Source: Cyclaneusma minus
Lineage: Eukaryota; Ascomycota; Leotiomycetes; Marthamycetales; Marthamycetaceae
Assembly (NCBI GenBank): GCA_037179335.1
Contig: JAKZHN010000010.1
Coordinates: 751,870-815,869, forward strand
Length of the DNA stretch: 64,000 nucleotides
Direction: 5' to 3'
The position numbers and the translations under genes were made by a program. The notes under the pieces were generated by a model. That model was not told the origin of the DNA, made no database searches, and saw only the letters and a list, made by a program, of their open reading frames with translations. Below, in pieces: positions 12,041-22,691 of this stretch; the first letter of the stretch is position 1; every line of letters begins with the position of its first letter.

Positions 12041-12622
12041 GCACGAATAGGAGTCATCGTGGATTTAAAGTTCTTGACGATGGTTCCGGTCAATGTTCTC
12101 CCTTGTAGAGATAGTTTTGGCCTGTAAGATACTGGAAGAGGACAGCGTGATTGCGATAATTCTGTGCTGCGCCTGGGGTTCTCTCGAGCTTAGAGGAATC
12201 CAGTTGAGATTCTTGGGGTGGGCAAGAAATCCTTGTGGATAAGCAGGGCAATGTGGGCGCGCACTGGAACAGTCTAAGATTGGCGGACAGATTACCCAAT
12301 ATAGCTAGGGGAATGATGGGGACACTGGTACAATGGCATATTATTGCGCTCCTACTGGCAAGCGGCTATGGGAAGCAAGCGAAGCCCGGCTTTGTTGCAA
12401 GCACATGTATCAACCAAATAAAGTTCACAACCAAGTCACGATAGCCAGGCGTATAGGAATACCAATGCCTCAATGGAAGGCAGTCAAGTTTCGCGCTTTG
12501 AACTTGCTTCCTTCGGTATATTCTTCGCTGCTGCGAGCTCCGGTATGGTACGGTTAAAACCGGTGTTCGGCACCATTCTGTGGTCTTTTTGGATTCTTCA
12601 TGTCCGGCGCGCTGATTCAACT
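12041..12622. other. Convergent 3' flanks of CBP3 and the M24 peptidase
   Basis: 582 bp between convergent genes. Nothing beyond expected 3' untranslated sequence is visible. Confidence 0.55.
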
Positions 12623-14348
12623 CTACTCCTTCTTAACCGAGTCCTGAATAATCTTCTCCATCTCATCGACTTCCTTAACGACCGTCGTCAAGTTCTCGTA
12701 GCCATCGTTTGTCACCAACACATTGTCCTCAATTCTGACACCGCCCACCTCCCAGTACTTCTTGAGTACTTCCTCGTCGATGAATTTGGAGTGTTTGGGG
12801 TCTTTCAGGTAAGGCTCGATGATGAAGGAGCAGAAGTAGATCTAGGATTTGTTAGACCGGTTATAAGGACAGGGGCTGTGAAATTATCGCAGTGACTTAC
12901 GCCGGGCTCAACGGTAATGATGCTTCCAGCCGGAAGTTTTCTTCGCACACGGAGGTAACGGAACATAGGATCTTTGTCCTCGTAGTTAGCATGTCCTCCA
13001 GTATCGTGCGTGTCCATTCCTAGGTAGTGTCCAAGGCCGCTGTTTCAAGTCAGCAAAGAAGCACGTAAGTTTTTCATCGGCGAGGTACATACTGGGGGAA
13101 GAAGGCCACGCTGGTTCTGGCCTTCAGAATCTCTTCCTTATCGCCCTTTAGAATTTGAAGATCCAGGAGGCCCTCGATGGCGATCTCATGGGCTCTCAAG
13201 TGGACATCGTCCCAGTCTACGCCTTCCTTGAGCATGTTTATGCAGTCCTTCTGCATCTTCAGCACGATATCATAGATCTTCCTGCTCTCGGGCGAGAATG
13301 TGCCATTGATAGGGAACGTCCTCGTCTATCCAAGCCTATCAGTATCACTCTCATTCGTTCAAGCACCAACATCATGGCACAGAAAACTTACAATATCAGA
13401 CGCATAACAGCTATACTCCGCACCCGCATCCAGCAACAAATTCAGCTTCTTCTCCAGCGGCTGGTCATTCTTCACATAATGCAGTGTCGCGGCTGCAGTC
13501 CCACTCGCCACAATCGAATGGTACGCCTGCTCCCTGGCTCCATTCGCAATACACCTCTCCAAGAAAAGCGCCTCCAGCTCCCTCTCATTCTGCTTCTTCG
13601 CTACATTCTTCAGCACCTCGACATGCGCCAAGGCCGAGATAGCATTCGCCTTCTTCGTCAACGCAATCTCGTACTCATCTTTGACAACGCGGCATTCCTC
13701 AATGGCATTCTTGAGTGCCTCGAAATCTTGGTTATCGAAGGAGAGAAAGGTGACTTTGGGGTCGACTTGGTTTGCGATGGCGTAGATGGTTTTGCGCGAG
13801 CTGGCGTAGGTGAAGGCGCTGTTGACGTCGGCGGTGGTGAAGACGGCGTCGACGTCGTAGAGCGAGAGGGCTTCTTCGGGGCTCAGGGGTAGGCCGGACC
13901 AGATTACATCGTCTGCGTTGATGGGGGGGATGAAGAGGGTGAGTTTGTCGGCGGCTATGTCGTAGGTGAGCGAGCAGTCGGGGAGGTTGCAGCCGCTGAG
14001 GTAGAAGAAGTAGCGACGTTGTCTGTTGGGGCCGAGTCAGAGCTTGGCTTCCTGGTAGGTTGGGATATCTTGCCTGAATGGTGCCTCGCTATCACTGTCT
14101 TCTAGCAGCTTGCCGTGAGCGCCTTCGAGGTATAGAACGCCCTCTAGGTCAGGCTTTTCCTGCTTGAGGTAGCTGACGACCTTGCGAGCATGAGCTTTGG
14201 CGGGGTATTTCTTGGCCAGGATAGCTTCGTAGCTGGCCATTTTGGAGGATGTGTTCAGCTGTCTGCTGATGAAAAGTCTGGTCGCGGAAGGAAATTGTGG
14301 TCGTAGACAGCTTTGCACCCTGAGCAGGCTTGTGAAGAAGCTCTTCAA
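12623..14348 (-). CDS. Proline-specific M24B metallopeptidase (Xaa-Pro aminopeptidase/prolidase)
   Basis: Di-metal peptidase cleaving next to proline, in peptide turnover. Five exons: 14348-14074, 14022-13392, 13325-13093, 13039-12901, 12841-12623; 498 aa. Intron 1 (14073-14023) starts with GC (GCAAGA) and ends CAACAG; it restores the family segment EAPFRQRRYFFYLSGCN. All five metal ligands are present: D290 and D301 in LLLDAGAEYSCYASD, H384 in HGLGHYLGMDTHD, E424 in VEPG and E464 in GGVRIEDNVL. The first 36 residues are basic and Ser-rich without acids, like a mitochondrial presequence. A second ATG at 14240 (MASYEAI) starts the usual cytosolic form, so both isoforms may be made. It is convergent with CBP3. 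Confidence 0.92.
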
Positions 14349-15086
14349 TGTTCATGACAATCTTCGCGGGGTTCTGGCGGGGCGAGGGACTCGATACGGA
14401 AGGTAAGGTATCTAGGGTCAGAATACAGTAAAACTCGGCCTTCAACGCATATTGCAAGTCATATATGTAAGCCAGAGTTACTCTTTACAATGGTGTGACC
14501 TGCTATTCTAAATAATAATCTTGTATTTTCCGTGCACGGAAATGTTGAGTTCAAGTGTTCCCAGACTGCACAAGAAATGAGAATCTGCCAGAGGAATTGC
14601 GTGAAGCTGATTGGCCAATGCCTGCCTTCAACTTCTACACAACTCCTGCACAACTCCTGCACATTTTCTTGTGTGACCAGAATGGTTTTCCACCGTATGG
14701 CACCAGATCGTCTCCATGGAATAGCACGTTGTAATAATTGAGTACTTGTATATGTTTCTAGTTTAAGTATTCCAGAATCGCAGAACTGCAAATCTCAATT
14801 CCCTCAGGATTGAAAAGATATCATCGAGGTTGATCGATGCTTACCTAATTTCTGCAATAACAACCGTAACCACTTAGATTGAAGCATCTGCCGGGTCCGC
14901 CCGGTCCAAGTGTAGATCCCCGCCGATGATCCAGATCCTTTGACCCTCGTTTCAACTCTCGACTCCCGTGCAAGCTTGATATCCAGCTGGACCTTGGATC
15001 TCGAGATTTGCTTTTCGCAAAGATCGGCTTATGCATCAAGGAATCAAGATTCAATCGAGGACACCTGCTAGTCCCATATTCGAAAC
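14349..15086. promoter_or_regulatory. Divergent intergenic region, peptidase / DLH
   Basis: 738 bp between divergent start codons; promoters of both genes must lie here. No coding potential or repeat recognised. Confidence 0.45.
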
Positions 15087-16038
15087 ATGAGTTGTCCAGA
15101 CTGCTTCACCGGCTCAGTCCATGAAGGGTCACCGAGTGGTTCTATGACCACGATCCATGGCCTCAAAACCTACGTCGCCAATCCACCAGACGGCATCACG
15201 CCTAAAGGTCTTGTTGTTATGATTCCAGACGCATTCGGTCTATCTTTCGTAAACAACAGGCTTCTCTGCGACCAATACGCGAAGCGTGGACAATTCCTGG
15301 TCTACTTGCCCGACTTCATGAACGGTTCATCTCCCATCTCATCTCATGTCACGTGACAGCACGAATGCTAAGACAACCAAAACACCAGGCAAAGATCTTT
15401 CTGTCGAGATCATCGATCTCATGGAGACCAAAATCAAGAAACCAGCTTCGTGGTTCGACACGATCTTCTACAAACCCTGGTACATCCTCAAAATTGCTTC
15501 CATTGCCATCCCCTGGTTATTCAACACCAGACGATCCGTCTGCAAGCCCCGCATACTCAACTTCTTTCAAGCCCTCCGCACCTCTCCTCCCCCCTTCACC
15601 ACCACCTCCCTCAAGATCGGCGCTGCAGGCTTCTGCTGGGGCGGATACTACACAGTGCAACTTGCACAAGACACGCCAAGCACACGTGTCAAAAGACACG
15701 AAGACCAGACAACCAGCCAGAATGCACTAGATCCCCTCATTGACTGCGGTTTCACTGCGCATCCTAGTTTCTTGTCAGTGCCAGAGGATTTGGAGAAAGT
15801 GAGGCTGCCGCTGAGCGTGGCGATTGGGGACGAGGATATGGCGATGAAAAAAAAGCATATTGGGGTTATGAAGGAGGTGCTGGAGGTAAAGAATAGGGGG
15901 GATCATGAGGTGGTCGTTTTGCCTGGTGCGAAACATGGCTTTGCGGTGAGGACGGATCCGACGGATGAGTTGCAGAATAAGTATGCGGAGCAGGCGGAGG
16001 AGCAGGCTATTAGCTGGTTTTCCAAGTGGCTTGCTTAG
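15087..16038 (+). CDS. Dienelactone hydrolase-family alpha/beta hydrolase
   Basis: Alpha/beta hydrolase of the DLH family; the natural substrate of fungal members is mostly unknown. Exons 15087-15324 and 15389-16038 give 295 aa. The junction restores LPDFMNGKDLSVEI. The catalytic triad is visible: nucleophile C162 in GAAGFCWGGYYT, acid in GDEDM (D227 or D229) and H262 in GAKHGFAVR. N-terminal CPDCFTGSVHEGSP matches the typical start of fungal DLH proteins (CPDC-F-G--H-G). Length is near normal although the 165-195 loop is Thr/Gln/Asp-rich. No signal peptide, so probably cytosolic. Confidence 0.9.
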
Positions 16039-16209
16039 ACCTCATTTTCTTTTTCCCATTTTACGCCTTTGTGCACTGCGAACTTTGATCTTTTCGGTGG
16101 AGTCTCTGCTGCGATGAGTAACTACCGACGAAAAAGACACATTGTCACCGGTATGGGTCTCTGGCCAGTGTTTAGATATTCAGAGAATTGATTTCTTGGT
16201 CCCGAATTT

Positions 16210-16605
16210 TCAAGTCCGTGTGGGTTTCAAGGTATTGACTTCATTGGTAGATGATATCAGTGTTTGCAAGCTGGACGGAGGTGGACAAATTTGATGGTGA
16301 CCACGACATCGTGCACCTTTCTTCGCAGGACTCCGATAATGCTGCGTACCTAGTAGACTGATGGTCCTAAAATGGCGACCACCGAGCGGTTTGTCGTACG
16401 AGCTGAAGTCGAACATCATCTCAAGAGTCGTCACAGAGAAAAGAGCGTGGAAGTTCGGCGCAGTCTGCTGAGAGCGAACGTTGCTGTGCGCGGAGATGCT
16501 CTTTGGAGAAACGCGTAATCGATCGATCATTCTCTTGACAGGGCGAAGCTGGGTGGTGAAAGCTCTTCGCTGCGGGGCGCGTCCACGGGCATTGGGATTG
16601 CCCAT
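16210..16605 (-). pseudogene. Degenerate copy of MGNPNG-family gene (copy A)
   Basis: Reads MGNPNARGRAPQRR at 16605 and later TTLEMMFDFSSYDKPL followed by GGRHFRTI, matching TALEITLDFKTYTDPV and GGHFRTIQAL of the intact copy at 19290-20186. About 60 residues between them are missing. Just after the FRTI motif the homologous frame moves: the equivalent of NKIRHVVVKLSF is found as RRKVHDVVVTIKF in another frame. The C-terminal half is lost. It is therefore a truncated, frameshifted relic. Function of the family is unknown. Confidence 0.75.
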
Positions 16606-17451
16606 GATCGACGGTGATGGTCTCAAGCTAGGAGAATAGGGTCTTGCGATGGAGACTAGGGTGAAGAGCGCAGGCTATGATTAGGTAGGCTTGATAATGG
16701 GACTGATGATAGGTTTGATGATATGTAGCAGTTTCGTGTGCTAGAAATTAACGATTCGAGGGGTGAAATAGCCCTAGTTGGTATAGCGTTGTATACCCAG
16801 TTCGCTTTTAAGACTGAATACAATTCTATATCTATCCCTGAACCTGTCACAGGTGTTGGTTCGAATTTTACTTTTTTGCCAGGTTTTACTTTTTGGCCAG
16901 CCTGTTTTTCCTTTTTCAAAACAAGGGTTTTTTCTTTTTTTTTCCATTGACCATTGTGGCCTGCCATCGATATGGTTTGCGTATAGGGAGGGAGGAAGAG
17001 AGAATAGTAATTCAGTTCCAGAGAATTTCTGGATTTATTTATGCACGACAGAAGCTCGTTTTCAAATCTGTAATATAGCATTATTAGCAGACCAAGTAAA
17101 AGCAACAGGCATTGCAGAGTACTGGCCGCGAATATGATATTGGGCCGCATAGAAGACTCCGGATTACAAATACAAATCACTTAAATATACGAAGCACGAA
17201 GGTTCAGAAAAGCATCGATTTTTTTTGTTGGCTATTCCAGAGAGGGCGCTGAAAAAAGCGGTCTAGGACTCCAAATCTTTCCCAAAGCACTCCCCCATAG
17301 CAAAATATCGACAACTCAAGTCCTATTAGGCTTGGTGAAACGACCGCGGTATGAGTAGGTAAGTAGAGTACACACCGGTGGCACAGTCGAACCTCTGCAG
17401 ACCGCGTGAGAACTAGGAATGAAGTCCACCGAACGAAAGGCCAAACTCCAA
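16606..17451. other. Intergenic between copies A and B
   Basis: 846 bp with no gene. The 17160-17250 part, downstream of copy B, resembles 19050-19130 downstream of copy C: both carry AAATCACTTAAATATA, then AGAAAAGC(A/G)TCGATTTTTT. This shows that the duplication unit included 3' flank. Confidence 0.55.
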
Positions 17452-18386
17452 TCAACAAACCGTGACGGCGCCGCGAGCCTTGGCCTCCTGGAGCTTGCGC
17501 TCTAAGGCTGTGGGCGGAATGGCCTCATGGGAGATATTCCTGGAAACGCGAGCGCGGTTTCGGTTTCCCTGAGGAACGCGATTCTTCCGCTGCTTCTCGT
17601 TATGCTCGTCCTCCACGAAATGCAACCAATCGTCCGGAATGGGGAACATCTTGGAACCCTCTTCAAAGTGGACATCCCAATTCATATTGCGAAGTCGGTA
17701 GAAGGGGAGAAGGAAGGACACATCAGCCTCGTTGGCTTCCTGCATCGAGAGAGTGATCTTGAATGTGTTGACCTCGGTGAAGCGCTTCAGCAGCTCGACA
17801 CAGCTGACTACTTAGTGATAGTAGTAGCCAGAGTGGTAGAAGCGTGCAGGATTCTCCCGAACGGTCAAATTGGGGAAGACCAGCTTGACTTCGATGTGCT
17901 GCACCTTTCCAGACAGGATGTCCATGTTCTGCTGAAGAGCTTGGATGGTCCTGAAGTGTCCGCCACGCTTCCACGACTCTTTGGTGACCTCGAACTGAAA
18001 TACGACTTCCAGTATGGTGGTGGACATGACAGAAACTTGCTCGTCGGGAGTAAGCTTGCTGTTGAAGCAAATGACACGGTTCCCGTCGACCCAAACGGCC
18101 TTGTTGGCGTTATCATTGGTAGGTCGCTTCGATTGATGGCCCTGGGGGAATCGGGCAATGCCACTCGGAGTGATGACCAGACGGTTCACGACGTCGTCTT
18201 GAGGGCGCGAAGTCTTGAACCAGTTAGAGTCTTGGCGCAGAATAGATAAAACAGCGGTCTGGGGGTCATGAGGTTTACCTTCTGGACAGCAACCTCTACG
18301 GCTGCCTTCTGCTTTTGGAGACTTGCGGCGAGAATGTCAGCGGCCTTGGGCTGCGAGGCACGTCCACGGCCGTTTGGGTTACCCAT
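17452..18386 (-). pseudogene. MGNPNG-family gene (copy B), open except for one TAA
   Basis: Exons 18386-18279 and 18213-17452; the intron has donor GTAAAC, branch CTAAC and acceptor TTCAAG. The conceptual product is 289 codons in one frame, interrupted once by TAA at 17814-17812, directly after the motif HSGYYYH. The intact neighbour copy C has PSGHYYHQVVV there, so the stop replaces a Gln codon (CAA or CAG). Sequence after the stop is still well conserved: MQEANEADVSFLLPFYRL, and the end KLQEAKARGAVTV. No other lesion is seen, so the stop is recent, or it is bypassed, or it yields a 158-residue protein with the GGHFRTIQAL core. Domain function unknown. Confidence 0.72.
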
Positions 18387-19289
18387 CTTTGCTAAGTCTT
18401 GCACAGTGTTTGTGGGAAGACTTATGACGTTCTGGCAAAGAGTAAAGTTGGAAACTGGTGTTGATAAGGATTGCGCAGTCGAGAGATGATGGCCTTTGCA
18501 AACAGGGGTGAGAGGATAGCAGTTGATTGGTATCGGGGGATGGAGGTGAGGATGGAGGACGAAGTTGTGGGGAAGAGAAAGAAGAAGAAGAAGGGTCCAG
18601 TTCAAGACTTTTAAGTCATATTCAGGTACGCTAGAAGCTCGCTTATAGTTAGGCGCCTTCTTCCCACGAAAGTGATATAGCCTTCGAAATAAGCGGAATA
18701 GGCGAAATAAGTGAAATAAGCGAAATAAGCGAGACCAAAAAATAGTTCCGGTCTACCAATTGGATTCACTGTGATGACTGATGAATAGGTGAGTGTATAC
18801 TCAATAACAAATGACAAAACAGATAGTTGAACGATGAATACATTCTTGATGAGGTCATGAAGAGAAAAGAACTAGAGAGCTTTGCAGAAGCTATATAGGT
18901 CCTATATTCTGCAGGGGAGCCTAAGACTAAAGCTCCGGTCCTAAAAGGGGCTTTTGGCCCGGAGCTCGGAGTGGTTACAATACTACTGGCCAATGAGATT
19001 CGCACGAAAAGGATTGGTGATAAGTAATTAAACTACATAGAAGGCACTAAATCACAGATGTAAATCACTTAAATATATAAGTCAGGAAGAATTAGAAAAG
19101 CGTCGATTTTTTCTGCGCTATTCCGAGGGGCTGCCAAGGGCGATATCAACGCCCTAAATTCTCCTCCACACAGTCCGCAGTGACTAAATGTAGGCTACCC
19201 GGTCCCATCCCATGCCAAGCAGATTCTGATGAGATTCTGCACTCCCCAAACCAACGCAGTTCATGTGTGTGGTCAAGTCGAGGACCGGA
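18387..19289. other. Intergenic between copies B and C
   Basis: 903 bp without a gene. It contains the 5' leader of copy B, a 9-bp tandem repeat (18685-18729) and, near 18990-19020, CCAATGAGATTCGCACGAAA, which resembles two similar blocks at 20504 and 20579 upstream of copy C. Confidence 0.5.
18685..18729. repeat. 9-bp tandem repeat, five units
   Basis: Five consecutive 9-mers of consensus CGAAATAAG, with two variant units. It sits in the upstream region of copy B of the MGNPNG family. Confidence 0.8.
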
Positions 19290-20186
19290 TCAGCGAACAA
19301 TGACAGTGCCACGAGCCTTGGCTTCTCGGAGCTTCTGCTGCGTGCTGCCCATCTGAGCACGTTCACGATGAACTCTGGTGTTGCTGCCACCCTTCCTACC
19401 ACCAGCTGGGGCGCGGCGGGCCTGCTTGCGCTCCCACTGCTCCAAGACCCACGCCTTCCAGTCACCAGGCATCTGCACGACACCGCTAGCCAGGGAAAAA
19501 TCCGCTTTCAGAGAGGCATTCTCAATCTTGCAGAATGGCACAAGGAATGAGACATCCGCCTCGTTCGGTTCTTCCATGTGGAGAACGATGCTGACATCCT
19601 CAAGACCGCCATATGTCTTCAGCATCTCAGTGAGAACGACAACCTGGTGGTAGTAATGGCCAGATGGGTAGCAGTGATTCTCCATCTGTAGGTCGGCGAA
19701 GGACGGGAAAGACAGCTTGACGACGACGTGTCGAATCTTGTTCTGCAAGAGCTCGAGGTTCTTGCGTAAGGCCTGGATGGTCCTGAAATGACCTCCACGC
19801 TTGACTGGATCGGTGTAGGTCTTGAAATCCAAGGTAATCTCGAGTGCAGTCGACATGAGCATTGCGGACTTGGCTTCGTCGGAAAGCTTGTTGCTCATCT
19901 GGATGACTCCGTCCTTGTCAACCCAGAGAGCGCGGGTCTCGGAATCGAATCTCTTGGGAAGTTTGGCATATTGCGCAGGCGAAGAACGGGAGATGCCACC
20001 GGGGTGAGCAAAGAGACTGTCGACCTTGTCGGATTCGGGGCGCAGATTCTTGAAAGTGTTCTTGCGCAGGGCTTCTTGGCGTCCAACCTTCGGCTCGACC
20101 TTGGAGATGGGCTTGGGTCTGGAGGCAGCGAGCAAGTCGACAGCCTTGGTTTGAGCAGCGCGTCCACTGCCATTTGGATTTCCCAT
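19290..20186 (-). CDS. MGNPNG-family protein, intact copy C, unknown function
   Basis: Single open frame, 298 aa; start at 20186 chosen because MGNPNGSGRAAQTKAVDLLA aligns with the N-termini of copies A and B. I do not recognise the family. It is hydrophilic, has no signal peptide or membrane segment, a basic N-terminal 70 residues, a conserved centre (KRGGHFRTIQALRKNLELL, then HVVVKLSFPSF), the motif YPSGHYYHQVVVLTEML, an EPNEADVSFLVPF segment and a basic Gly/Arg-rich tail ending KLREAKARGTVIVR. A 48-nt in-frame stretch (GTTGGA...TTTCAAG) sits exactly where copy B has its intron, so it could be an optional intron. It is the only clearly intact member of a local triplet. Confidence 0.7.
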   Translation of the reverse strand: MGNPNGSGRAAQTKAVDLLAASRPKPISKVEPKVGRQEALRKNTFKNLRPESDKVDSLFAHPGGISRSSPAQYAKLPKRFDSETRALWVDKDGVIQMSNKLSDEAKSAMLMSTALEITLDFKTYTDPVKRGGHFRTIQALRKNLELLQNKIRHVVVKLSFPSFADLQMENHCYPSGHYYHQVVVLTEMLKTYGGLEDVSIVLHMEEPNEADVSFLVPFCKIENASLKADFSLASGVVQMPGDWKAWVLEQWERKQARRAPAGGRKGGSNTRVHRERAQMGSTQQKLREAKARGTVIVR

Positions 20187-21249
20187 TGTGAAGGATTGGT
20201 GGTGAGGATTTCGATGGAGAGGATAATGTGGGATGGCTGGTGTTGTAGAGGAATGTTGGAGCGAGATGTTTGAGATGTGAGCTTGATTTGGGTAGGATGG
20301 ATCCGTGAAGGTAGCGGGTTGACCTTGTTCGTGGTTCAAAGAATCAAGATTGTTGTGGGGGAGAAAAGAAGGGAAGAAGGAAGGAGAAGGTCAAGGGCGA
20401 TTCGAGAAATAATTATAGAAAAGTTGGGGCCTCGCCTGCAGTTGCTCGCCTCTCTAGTGAAAGTGATATAGCGTTCTGAACGAGCGAGACGGATCTACCG
20501 ACCAATAAGATTCGCAGGAAAAAGATTCGTGGGGAAGTGATATAAGATAGCGTTCGACATAAACGAGATAAATCTAGCGGCCAATAAGATTCGCAGGAAT
20601 AGATTTGTGATGAAGTGATCGGACCGCACGAGAGCGGAGCACCGAATCAGGGGTAAGCAAAACCGTGAAAAGGGGGTCAATGAGTGATTCAATAATGTTG
20701 AATATGATTTGACCCAAAATAGTGGCAGTAGTGAAAGTAGTCATCCAGTGTAGCGAAAAACCTGTCCTGGAGAGTATTCACTTGGTGACCAAGGAGTCCA
20801 AGAACTCCCAATGACCTAGCAGCTTCCAAGATACTTGGAAATCGCCTCTTCGATACCGGTCTGAATCGAGTCATCAGAGCCATTAACAAGAAGAATGTGT
20901 GAATACCGTGTAACAGGAAGCAGGATTCATACACAGAATCATAGAATGGATTGCAACTGTTCATGGCCAGACCACCAAATCGAAGGTATAAAATAAAAAC
21001 CTTCCTTCCTCCAATTCCATCTCCAGTTCTCTCTCGATCTCGAACACCTCGTCTTCAAAACACATCGATCTCGAACATCTCGACCTCCCACATCTCGACC
21101 TCGAGCATCAGAAAAGTCAAAAATCATCGACTTCGAGACCCGTCACTTCCAACGAGATCCAAGAAACATCCACTCCGAACTGCAACCGCCCACCACTTCC
21201 CGAATCAACACATCTTTTCAAGTCAACAAATTTCCAAGCTACATCCATC
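20187..21249. other. Intergenic region between divergent gene families
   Basis: Separates copy C from the first small Cys-rich gene. It holds two diverged direct copies of a block CCAATAAGATTCGCAGGAA (20504 and 20579, period about 75 bp), the TATA box at 20987 and a C/T-rich leader (20999-21249) full of CTCGA-type triplets with no clear protein. Confidence 0.5.
20987..20995 (+). promoter_or_regulatory. TATA box of small Cys-rich gene 1
   Basis: TATAAAATA, followed at once by a pyrimidine-rich tract, 255 bp before the ATG at 21250. Position fits transcription start near 21020 and a long 5' leader. Confidence 0.5.
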
Positions 21250-21450
21250 ATGTGTTCCGCCATCGTTTTGCGGTGCACGCGTTGCGGAGATCCCGTCGGC
21301 AGCCAAGGGCTGGTGATATGTGCCCACGGGCAAGGCCAGATTCCTCGAGGCCGGTTTGGTATGGCGTGTCCATACTTCAGGTGGCGGAGTCAAGCACCAG
21401 CTCCTGGGACGGAGCATGGATGTCGGAGGTGTCAGAGGTCGCGGCTCTGA
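21250..21450 (+). CDS. Small seven-cysteine CxxC protein 1
   Basis: 66 residues, single exon, function unknown. Cysteines stand at 2, 9, 12, 24, 40, 58 and 61: a CTRC knuckle, later GCRRC, and the motif PAPGTEHGC before the second knuckle. The C-terminus is basic (CQRSRL). No signal peptide, so it is not an ordinary secreted effector; two CxxC pairs suggest a zinc-ribbon-like fold. Two intact paralogs follow at 22461 and 23666 and share the cysteine register, and an inverted fragment lies at 22692-22781. Fungal genomes hold many tiny hypothetical proteins starting MC with CxxC pairs; whether these belong to them needs a profile search. Real-gene evidence is paralog conservation plus a TATA box. 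Confidence 0.7.
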   Translation: MCSAIVLRCTRCGDPVGSQGLVICAHGQGQIPRGRFGMACPYFRWRSQAPAPGTEHGCRRCQRSRL

Positions 21451-22460
21451 GTGCTGAAAACACTTACAACCACCAAGGACGGGAGACGCTGGGGTAGCCA
21501 GCAGTGTTGAGACTACGACATCTCGGGGTTGATGGCGCATGGTTGTCGCAAGGAATTTCTCGCCTGGCTTTTGGAAATCTGTAGGACTACCAACGCAAGG
21601 ACGAGAAAGGCTGGGGTAGCCAGCGCTGTTGAGAACACGACATATTGGGGATGATGGCGCATGGAATTGGCAAGGAATTTGGAGCATAGCTCAAGGAAAT
21701 CTGTGGGACTACACTTGCTTAGCAACAACTAGCAAGAAACACAAAAAATGCATGGGTTTCAAAAAAAGATACATACTTGGTGATTGGTGATATATAAAAC
21801 CGTGACTGCGCAAATGATAAATATAGATCATGTTCTGATGGCTCGAATTAGTGATCATGATAGGTGTTAGATAGGTCTTGCCAATGATCCTCGACTCGCA
21901 ATCGTGGATAAATGGCGTGGGTCATCGGGTCTGGAGTATGGTCATCAAAGGCCGAATTGGGAAACGGCCGGAGTAATTCTACAGGCTTGAAGCCTGCCTT
22001 CACGTTCAATGAGCTGCGCTGCGATTGTATGATCGCGCCGAGATGTTCGTTGGAGTCTAAGTCTAGTCAGCGGGGTGACGTGCATTCAGGGGCTGTGAAT
22101 CATGGGGAGCAAATAGAGAAACAGGATCCCTGAAGAGGAATCCCAAGTTCTGTCTCGAGTGAATTGAATAGACAAGAAGATGCAGCAGTGGTGAATGAGA
22201 AGAGAGCTATATCAACTCACCAAGACCCGAACTTTTTTCATCGACGGATCCAACAACTATCACCCTCGAACATCACACTTCACCAACCACTCAAGTCCCT
22301 CAAGCTCGTCAAGCTACTCAAGCTCCTCAAGCAAGAAAAGTCTCCAGGCACGAAGAACCCTCCATCCAACCACCACAGACCTTCTGCTAACAGGCAACCA
22401 GCGACCCACCCACACCAACCAAACCTCAAAACTCAAGCAAACCAAAACAAATCGAGCAAC
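21451..22460. other. Intergenic between small Cys-rich genes 1 and 2
   Basis: About 1 kb. It contains a 122-bp direct duplication (21489-21725), a TATA-like TATATAAAA near 21790 and an A/C-rich leader before 22461 (repeated CTCAAG, CAAGC, ACCAA words). No further gene seen. Confidence 0.45.
21489..21725. repeat. Tandem direct duplication, period 122 bp
   Basis: CTGGGGTAGCCAGC begins at 21489 and again at 21611. Both copies continue with GTTGAGA, CGACAT, GATGGCGCATGG, CAAGGAATTT and GGAAATCTGT, with scattered substitutions. It lies just downstream of gene 1. Confidence 0.8.
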
Positions 22461-22649
22461 ATGTGCACAGCAATTGCTCTCATCTGCCAGCGTTGCGGCA
22501 TCGTCTGCGGCGTCTGGGGCATGGACCGCTGCACCTTTGTAGAAGGGAGTACCCTCTACCGGGGGCGGGGCCTGATATGTCGGTGGTTCAGGTGGCGAGG
22601 GTCACGACGAGCTCCAGGAACGGCATCTGGATGTCATCGCTGTCGATAG
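22461..22649 (+). CDS. Small seven-cysteine CxxC protein 2
   Basis: 62 residues, single exon. Cysteines at 2, 9, 12, 24, 40, 58 and 61 are in exactly the same places as in protein 1, plus one extra at 16. Shared motifs: MC-AI at the start, CQRCG, FRWRGS and APGT--GCHRC at the end. The basic tail is short (one Arg after the last Cys). The longer open frame that begins at 22164 is rejected as the start because homology begins at the MC of 22461 and the upstream part is low-complexity leader. Unknown function. Confidence 0.65.
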   Translation: MCTAIALICQRCGIVCGVWGMDRCTFVEGSTLYRGRGLICRWFRWRGSRRAPGTASGCHRCR

Positions 22650-22691
22650 GCGACGCAGGAAAGCTTTGGTGGCTTGCTGTCTTTCCAGTGC

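Noticed and set aside
22164..22460. N-terminal extension of small Cys-rich protein 2
   Set aside because: The 99 upstream codons are low-complexity His/Pro/Ser/Asn; paralogs start at the MC equivalent to 22461.
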